Part shown: one piece after another, positions 58,813 through 64,000 of the stretch | Layout: each line of letters begins with the position of its first letter | Numbering within the stretch: the first letter of the stretch is position 1 | The notes under the pieces: model-generated | The model's input: only the letters and a program-made list of their open reading frames with translations | Database searches by the model: none | Told to the model about the DNA's origin: nothing | Position numbers and translations under genes: made by a program | Assembly: GCA_038316335.1 (NCBI GenBank) | Contig: JBBQAM010000013.1 | Coordinates: 13,647-77,646 of the forward strand | Source: JALHST01 sp038316335 | GTDB taxonomy: Bacteria > Bacteroidota > Bacteroidia > Flavobacteriales > Flavobacteriaceae | Length of the DNA: 64,000 bases | Reading direction: 5' to 3'

Positions 58813-60123
58813 ATGCTTGAGAAAATAGCTGTATTTTGGTTTAGAAGAGATTTGAGATTGGATGATAACGTGGGATTTTTAGCGGCTTTAAAAGGGCCGC
58901 ACCCCGTCTTGCCAATTTTTATTTTTGATCCAGGGATTCTTGACAAACTACCTGTTAATGATGCCCGGGTTTCTTTTATTCATGAGACGTTGAAAAGTAT
59001 GCAAAGTGCCCTGCGGGATAATTTTAATGGGAGCCTTGCCCTCTATCATGATAAACCTGTTCAGGTTTTTGAAATCCTTACTAGGGATTTTGATATTCAA
59101 GGGGTGTATACGAATCGTGATTATGAACCCTACTCCCACCAACGGGATGCGGACATCAAAAGTTTCTTGAATGCCCGTGATATTGCCTTCAACTCCTTTA
59201 AGGACCAGGTGATTTTTGAACAAAACGAGGTAGTAAAGGGCGATGGCGACCCTTATGTGGTATACACCCCATATAAAAATAGATGGAAGGAAATTTTTAA
59301 TCCCGAAGACCATGTGCGGCTGCATACGACCAGCAACGTATTGCACAACCTCTTACAGAATGCATCAGTTCCTGATCTTTCACTTAAAGACATTGGCTTT
59401 GAACCGGCAACCCTTAAAGTCCCTTCCTATGAGGTAACGGGCGATATGATTAACAACTACGAACGTACGCGTAATTTTCCGGCAATAGATGGGGGTACTT
59501 CAAGATTGGGCCCGCATCTGCGTTTTGGAACTGTCTCTGTGCGAAAAATTATGAAACAGGCCATTTCTGAAAAAAATGAAATATTTTGGAATGAACTTAT
59601 TTGGCGGGAATTCTTTATGCAGATTTTATGGCATTTTCCACAAACCGTAACGCATGCCTTTAAACCTAAATACGACCGCATCGCTTGGCGGAACGACAAA
59701 GATGAATTTGAAAAGTGGAAAAACGGCCAAACAGGGTTTGAGCTGGTCGACGCAGGTATGCGCGAACTGAACACCACGGGTTACATGCACAATCGCGTAC
59801 GTATGTTGACGGCAAGTTTCTTGTGCAAACATCTTTTAATCGATTGGCGTTGGGGCGAAGCTTATTTTGCCGAAAAGTTATTGGATTTTGATCTGAGTGC
59901 TAATGTGGGCAACTGGCAATGGGCTGCAGGCAGTGGTGTTGACGCCGCCCCCTATTTTAGGATATTCAATCCCATGACCCAAGTAGCGAAATTCGATGCC
60001 CAAAAGGATTATATTTCAAAATGGGTCCCTGAACTGGGCCAGGCGGGTTATCCAGAGAAGATGGTCGATCACAAATTGGCTCGCGAACGTTGTTTGGAGA
60101 CCTATAAACAGGCTGTCGGGTAG
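58813..60123 (+). CDS. Cryptochrome / deoxyribodipyrimidine photolyase
   Basis: A 436-residue flavoprotein that repairs UV-induced pyrimidine dimers with light, or acts as a related photoreceptor. The N-terminal alpha/beta antenna domain begins KIAVFWFRRDLRLDDN. The FAD domain has DGGTSRLGPHLRFGTVSVRK in overlap (about 227-247), WNELIWREFFMQILW, then GYMHNRVRMLTASFLCKHL near 325-343 and LLDFDLSANVGNWQWAAGSG near 359-378. These are the class I photolyase/cryptochrome motifs, including the DNA-contacting and electron-transfer tryptophans. It is the third gene of the operon, 72 bp after the SDR gene. Confidence 0.92.
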   Translation: MLEKIAVFWFRRDLRLDDNVGFLAALKGPHPVLPIFIFDPGILDKLPVNDARVSFIHETLKSMQSALRDNFNGSLALYHDKPVQVFEILTRDFDIQGVYTNRDYEPYSHQRDADIKSFLNARDIAFNSFKDQVIFEQNEVVKGDGDPYVVYTPYKNRWKEIFNPEDHVRLHTTSNVLHNLLQNASVPDLSLKDIGFEPATLKVPSYEVTGDMINNYERTRNFPAIDGGTSRLGPHLRFGTVSVRKIMKQAISEKNEIFWNELIWREFFMQILWHFPQTVTHAFKPKYDRIAWRNDKDEFEKWKNGQTGFELVDAGMRELNTTGYMHNRVRMLTASFLCKHLLIDWRWGEAYFAEKLLDFDLSANVGNWQWAAGSGVDAAPYFRIFNPMTQVAKFDAQKDYISKWVPELGQAGYPEKMVDHKLARERCLETYKQAVG

Positions 60124-60157
60124 TCAGTTCCCTTCTTTACCCCTATTCTTTTACAAG

Positions 60158-61207
60158 CTATCGGGCAAGTTGCCGTTGCAACTCCCTGTACTCGGCCAGG
60201 CGTCGGTTCAAAAGATTGATGTACCGCAAGGCTTCCTTGTTATTATAGTCCGAATAGGACCTCGAGGCCCAATCAAGTGCCTTTTCGAGATCGCCATTTA
60301 TTTCGCTGATGATTGCCATATTATAGCAGGCCCTACCAGCGACTTTCGCTTTGGGATTATTCAATTCCTGTTCCCATAATTTAGCGGCACCATCCCAATC
60401 CCCAGTTTGGGCACGTCGTTTGGCAATTACAAAATTATCGGTCCCACTCACAAAATAATCTCTAGATATTCTTTTTCGTAATGGCTTAATAATCAATCCA
60501 TAAGAGTTTCCAATATTGTTGCTCACTTGAAGTACCGCTTCCTTTCGGCCAACCACCGCCTCAATGGCCTTTACTGGATTTATGCCTTCTCCGACCGATG
60601 TTATAAAATCGTTAGACACATACTCGTCCAAGAGTTGTTTCGAAACCGGGTCATAAATACGCCATCCATTTTTTATGGCTGTATTCAACGTAACCTTATG
60701 ACCTGGAATCTTCGCGTTGATTCCCAAATTGTTGGGTATTGTCACCATGGTCGACTCGTAGGCCACTTTGGTATCGGTGTCATAAAACTCCAACGAGAAC
60801 AAAACATCGACCCCGTTCGTATTACAAATTTCTTCAACGGTTGCCCAACTTAGGGCGGCCGGGAAAACCCCAAGACCTTTTCTTTGGGATTCAGAGGCTT
60901 CGATTATCTTGACATCCTCAAAACGATCGTCTCGGGTAAGTTCGTCCGATAGCCCGGTAATGGCGGCCTTAGCCCCTTCCTTGTCCAAATTGCGGCCTTC
61001 AAGGGAAAGCACTTTGTCAATTTTATCGATTGTTTCGTTTGCAGAAGATGGAATGCTGCGATTTAATATACCCACCTTCGTAATATCAGATGAGAGGTGT
61101 ACCTGGGCAGGCTCAATCGCGCCCATAGTCAATTTGTTGGTGGCACTACATGCACCTAAAAGTAGGGTCAATAAGCACGTTAGGAATAGGATTTCAATTT
61201 TTTTCAT
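60158..61207 (-). CDS. DUF6340 family lipoprotein
   Basis: A 349-residue exported lipoprotein. The start at 61207 gives MKKIEILFLTCLLTLLLGAC, with the lipobox cysteine at 20; the longer frame to 61249 is not supported. The N-terminal domain (about 25-240) includes HLSSDITKVGILNRSIPSS and VDVLFSLEFYDTDTKVAYE. The C-terminal part (about 255-340) has helical repeats, ending with NKEALRYINLLNRRLAEYRE, that look TPR-like. The overall pattern is that of DUF6340, found in Bacteroidota and of unknown function. It converges on the photolyase gene. Confidence 0.75.
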   Translation of the reverse strand: MKKIEILFLTCLLTLLLGACSATNKLTMGAIEPAQVHLSSDITKVGILNRSIPSSANETIDKIDKVLSLEGRNLDKEGAKAAITGLSDELTRDDRFEDVKIIEASESQRKGLGVFPAALSWATVEEICNTNGVDVLFSLEFYDTDTKVAYESTMVTIPNNLGINAKIPGHKVTLNTAIKNGWRIYDPVSKQLLDEYVSNDFITSVGEGINPVKAIEAVVGRKEAVLQVSNNIGNSYGLIIKPLRKRISRDYFVSGTDNFVIAKRRAQTGDWDGAAKLWEQELNNPKAKVAGRACYNMAIISEINGDLEKALDWASRSYSDYNNKEALRYINLLNRRLAEYRELQRQLAR

Positions 61208-61506
61208 GATGGTTATGGCTGGTAATGATTCGGCTTGAAATTTGTCCAAATGCTAGGTAGTTAACTGTTTAGGCCGCTAAAATATTGCCTTACACCCCAT
61301 TTATTCGGCGAAATGCCTGGTCGACATTCTTGTTGGGACGAGAGTAGCAGCATCTATCCATGGTTCCTTTCATGTGGCTTCTGCGCAAAAGCGTTCATGG
61401 GAATCGAAAAAAACCTAGAATTTGGTATATTTACCTGTGCCCAATGGCCCACTATGAAACGAACCTAAGGAATCTTTACTAACTTGAACACAATTGAGAA
61501 TCAATT

Positions 61507-62937
61507 ATGAAAAAAAGCTTACTTCAAATCCTACTGCTGCTAGGTTGCATGTCGCTAACCTCCCAAAAGATGGACCCCAATAAAAAATTCATCATCGCTT
61601 CGGTTGAAAAACAACAAGCAGCCCTAATTAAAATAAGTGATTCGATCTGGTCTTTGGCGGAAACCGCCTTCGAAGAGACCAATTCGTCCCGGATCTTGGC
61701 AGATTATGCCCAAAAGAATGGTTTCACTGTCGAGCGCGGGGTAGCGGGCATGCCTACCGCTTTTGTCGCCACCTATGGTTCAGGAAGTCCGGTAATCAGT
61801 GTATTGGGTGAATTTGATGCCCTTCCGGGTATTTCACAAAAAGCACAACCCACGAAAGAGCCTCTGCAGGACGGGGCCGCGGGCCATGGCTGCGGGCATA
61901 ACCTTTTCGGGGCTGCCAGTTTGGGTGCCGCCATTGCCGCCAAGGAATTAATGGAACAAGGAAAACTCCATGGTACCATCAAATTTCTTGGTACACCTTC
62001 AGAGGAAAAATATTTTGGAAAAATATGGATGGTGCGCGAAGGTCTCTGGAACGATGTCGATGTCAATCTGAGCTGGCACCCTAGCGCACAGACGATGGCC
62101 CCAGTACAAAGTTCATTGGCACTTGTAGATTTTATGGTAGAATTTTATGGTCAGGCAGCGCATGCCAGTATGGATCCTTGGAACGGGCGCAGTGCCGTCG
62201 ATGGCTTGGAGCTGTATACGACGGGAATAAATTACTACCGGGAACATATTAAACCTACCGTTCGCATTCATTATCAAATACAGGATGGTGGTCAAGTAGT
62301 CAATGTGGTGCCCGATTACGCCCGGTTATGGGTTCGCGTTCGTGACAGCAAACGCAGTGGGATGATGCCGGTATATGAACGCGTGCGAAAAATGGCCGAA
62401 GGAGCGGCCATTATGGCCAATGTAGACTATAAAATAACCTTGATTTCCGGTATTTACGAGATATTGATCAACCGAACTGGCGCAGCAGCAGTGCAACAAA
62501 ATCTAGAATTATTAGGCCCCATATCCTATACGCCTGAAGAAGTTGCCTTTGCCAAAAAAATACAGGAAGCAACCGGTACCCCCCAAGTGGGTATGGATAG
62601 CGAGATTCGTCCGCTTGAAGAAACCAAGGATAACCAGGGTAGTGCATCAAGTGATGTCGGGGATGTAAGCTGGAATGTTCCCAATATTAGCCTCGGCGTT
62701 ACCACTGCCCCCAAGGATACGCCTTGGCATTCGTGGGCCGTAGTGGCTTGCGGGGGGATGAGTATTGGCCATAAGGGTATGCTACAGGCCGCCAAGACAT
62801 TGGGAATGACCATGGTGGATCTTTTCGAAAATCCGAAACTGGTCGAAAAGATCAAGGCCGAATATAAACAAAGAAAGGGTGACGAAGTCTATGAGGCAAT
62901 GATTCCCGCCGGTCCGCCTCCCATTGGTAAAAAATAA
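61507..62937 (+). CDS. M20 family amidohydrolase (AbgB-like), exported
   Basis: A 476-residue metal-dependent hydrolase with an N-terminal signal (about 1-20); LLLGC at about 11-15 could be a lipobox. The metal sites are GEFDALPGI near 99-107, GHGCGHNLFGAASLG near 126-140, GTPSEEKYFG near 162-171 and a late histidine in DTPWHSWAV. A dimerisation insert runs from about 205 to 330. The closest family is M20D, including AbgB (p-aminobenzoyl-glutamate hydrolase) and indole-3-acetyl-amino-acid hydrolases. The amide substrate is not known. The GNAT gene begins 1 bp after its stop. Confidence 0.88.
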   Translation: MKKSLLQILLLLGCMSLTSQKMDPNKKFIIASVEKQQAALIKISDSIWSLAETAFEETNSSRILADYAQKNGFTVERGVAGMPTAFVATYGSGSPVISVLGEFDALPGISQKAQPTKEPLQDGAAGHGCGHNLFGAASLGAAIAAKELMEQGKLHGTIKFLGTPSEEKYFGKIWMVREGLWNDVDVNLSWHPSAQTMAPVQSSLALVDFMVEFYGQAAHASMDPWNGRSAVDGLELYTTGINYYREHIKPTVRIHYQIQDGGQVVNVVPDYARLWVRVRDSKRSGMMPVYERVRKMAEGAAIMANVDYKITLISGIYEILINRTGAAAVQQNLELLGPISYTPEEVAFAKKIQEATGTPQVGMDSEIRPLEETKDNQGSASSDVGDVSWNVPNISLGVTTAPKDTPWHSWAVVACGGMSIGHKGMLQAAKTLGMTMVDLFENPKLVEKIKAEYKQRKGDEVYEAMIPAGPPPIGKK

Positions 62938-62938
62938 A

Positions 62939-63250
62939 ATGCACGCTATGGATAACGAGGAATTGCCATTGATCGACAATTCGGAACGGAAACGCTACGA
63001 ATTCCATATCAATGGGTTTGTTCCAAGAATCGAATATATCAAGGCCCAGGATAAGATATACCTCACCCACACCGAGGTTCCCAAGGAATTGGAAAGCAAA
63101 GGTGTTGCCGCGACTTTGACGCGAAAGGTACTTGAGGACATCGCGTCTAAAAATCTAACATTAGTGCCATTGTGCCCCTATGTGGCCATGTATATAAAAC
63201 GCCATCCCGAATGGAAAAAATTAGTTTTAAAAGGAATTAACATTGAATAA
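62939..63250 (+). CDS. YjdJ-like GNAT family N-acetyltransferase
   Basis: A 103-residue short GNAT protein; a second ATG at 62948 (MDNEELP) is an equally good start. The acetyl-CoA loop region reads VPKELESKGVAATLTRKVLE near 48-67, and VPLCPYVAMYIKRHPEWKKL near 77-96 is the conserved C-terminal part of the YjdJ type. These minimal GNATs lack the N-terminal half of full-length acetyltransferases. In E. coli yjdJ neighbours yjdI, and here the YjdI-like gene follows 2 bp downstream, so the pairing is conserved. Confidence 0.85.
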   Translation: MHAMDNEELPLIDNSERKRYEFHINGFVPRIEYIKAQDKIYLTHTEVPKELESKGVAATLTRKVLEDIASKNLTLVPLCPYVAMYIKRHPEWKKLVLKGINIE

Positions 63251-63252
63251 TC

Positions 63253-63687
63253 ATGACAGAACGAGAAATCACTAAAAAATACACCAATGGTGCGCTAACC
63301 GTAGTGTGGAAACCGCATTTATGCATTCATTCAGGGAACTGCGTACGGGCATTGCCAAAGGTCTATAATCCGAACGAAAAGCCATGGATCAAGGCTGAAA
63401 ATGCCAGCATTGACGAACTTAAGGCGCAAATCGCCCTTTGTCCTTCAGGTGCTCTTAGCCATGTAATGGCAACAGAAGTGCCAGATAATGAAAAAGGCGT
63501 AAATCACCCTGTAACCAAGGTCGAAGTGCGAAAGAATGGTCCCCTTATGGTGCATGGCGCACTTGAAGTCAACCACGACGATACGACTGACAGCAAAGAA
63601 CGGATAACCGCTTTTTGCCGTTGTGGTGCTTCCGGCAACAAGCCTTATTGTGATGGCACCCATAACAAAGTAGCGTTTCAAGGATGA
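63253..63687 (+). CDS. YjdI-type iron-sulfur domain fused to a CDGSH domain
   Basis: A 144-residue protein with two iron-sulfur modules. The N-terminal part (about 1-75), with KPHLCIHSGNCVRALPKVY and a later IALCPSGAL, is a YjdI-like (Fer4_19) domain with cysteines at about 24, 30 and 63. The C-terminal part has the CDGSH motif, CRCGASGNKPYCDGTH, near 121-136, with three cysteines and one histidine binding a 2Fe-2S cluster. The role is unknown, perhaps redox sensing or cluster transfer. It lies 2 bp after the GNAT gene and its stop overlaps the next ATG. Confidence 0.88.
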   Translation: MTEREITKKYTNGALTVVWKPHLCIHSGNCVRALPKVYNPNEKPWIKAENASIDELKAQIALCPSGALSHVMATEVPDNEKGVNHPVTKVEVRKNGPLMVHGALEVNHDDTTDSKERITAFCRCGASGNKPYCDGTHNKVAFQG

Positions 63688-64000
63688 CAATGGGCACGAA
63701 CAGACTGGAGGCCTTTAGCGATGGGGTCTTGGCAATCATCATTACGATTATGGTGTTGGAATTAAAAGCACCCGAAGAGGCCGATTTGCATTCTCTGATA
63801 CCCCTGATTCCAACCATATCAAGCTATAGCATTAGTTTTATCTATCTAGGGATCTACTGGAACAATCATCACCATTTATTCAAGGCTACTGAGAAAGTGA
63901 ACGGTACTATCCTTTGGGCGAATCTGCATTTGTTATTTTGGCTTTCACTAGTGCCTTTTGTTACTTCATGGGTAGGAGAACACCATCTGGCCGCAGTGCC
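63684..64000 (+). CDS. TMEM175-family potassium channel-like protein, 5' part only
   Basis: The first 105 codons of a membrane protein that runs off the right edge. The ATG at 63684 overlaps the preceding stop (ATGA); a second ATG at 63690 gives MGTNRLEAF and is equally plausible. The first helix RLEAFSDGVLAIIITIMVLE carries the FSDG motif that marks the TMEM175 family, which forms potassium-selective channels without a classical P-loop. Two further membrane segments follow (about 44-61 and 78-98), with NNHHHLF between them, also typical of the family. Confidence 0.85.
   Translation, partial: MTMGTNRLEAFSDGVLAIIITIMVLELKAPEEADLHSLIPLIPTISSYSISFIYLGIYWNNHHHLFKATEKVNGTILWANLHLLFWLSLVPFVTSWVGEHHLAAV

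Overview
The window is chromosomal DNA of a member of Bacteroidota, most likely a marine Flavobacteriaceae. Supporting signs are many lipoproteins with flavobacterial-type signal sequences, promoters with the Bacteroidota -7 element TAnnTTTG, a lack of obvious Shine-Dalgarno sites, a TonB-dependent receptor with a carboxypeptidase-regulatory-like N-domain, bacillithiol deacetylase BshB1, a fused ResB-CcsA protein, DUF2911/DUF6146/DUF6340/TIGR02757 proteins and a tRNA-His gene without encoded CCA. The genus cannot be fixed from the sequence. I see no insertion sequence, prophage, CRISPR array or rRNA, and base composition looks even throughout.

Layout. 1-16.3 kb is mostly housekeeping: the end of ychF, a plant-type arginase/agmatinase homologue, a methyltransferase, a ferredoxin divergent from a LuxC-like acyl-CoA reductase, serC and a short serA, DUF937 and DUF6146 proteins, a small membrane protein followed by a metal-type TonB receptor, a sterol-desaturase-like hydroxylase, a sulfite-oxidase/cytochrome c pair, folE, and an ABC ATPase-CPBP protease-TIGR02757 operon. 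16.5-26.9 kb holds secreted or exported enzymes: a fasciclin lipoprotein, an S10 carboxypeptidase, a nitrilase, an alpha/beta hydrolase broken by a frameshift in a C-run, an SGNH hydrolase, a retinol-saturase-like FAD oxidoreductase, a PhyH dioxygenase and a 2-keto-3-deoxy-acid dehydratase of the FAH family.

26.8-34.7 kb is a complete trans-4-hydroxy-L-proline catabolic locus: epimerase, D-hydroxyproline oxidoreductase, DapA-family deaminase and alpha-ketoglutarate semialdehyde dehydrogenase. It also carries a translationally coupled DUF885 metallopeptidase lipoprotein and a divergent AraC regulator preceded by two 9-bp direct repeats 21 bp apart. An M28 peptidase follows. The nearby FAH protein probably makes the same semialdehyde, so two catabolic routes may meet at one dehydrogenase.

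36.7-49 kb contains tRNA-His, a TPR histidine kinase, bshB1, a trans-sulfuration PLP enzyme, a MATE exporter, a metallopeptidase lipoprotein, the 1063-residue cytochrome c synthase and a DUF2520-HAD-Maf run. 49-55 kb has an MscS channel and an operon of a secreted PIG-L deacetylase, an overlooked 35-residue membrane protein and a sodium:solute symporter. 57.5-60.1 kb is a SRPBCC-SDR-photolyase operon, whose upstream inverted repeat recurs with identical 21-bp spacing before the fasciclin gene 40 kb away; this suggests a common, possibly light- or stress-responsive, regulator. The window closes with a DUF6340 lipoprotein, an M20 amidohydrolase, a YjdJ-YjdI/CDGSH pair and the start of a TMEM175-type channel gene.

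The most noteworthy items are the shared operator, the hydroxyproline locus with its own peptidase and AraC repeats, the 35-residue symporter partner, and two places where a -7 element lies only 3-4 nt before the start codon.
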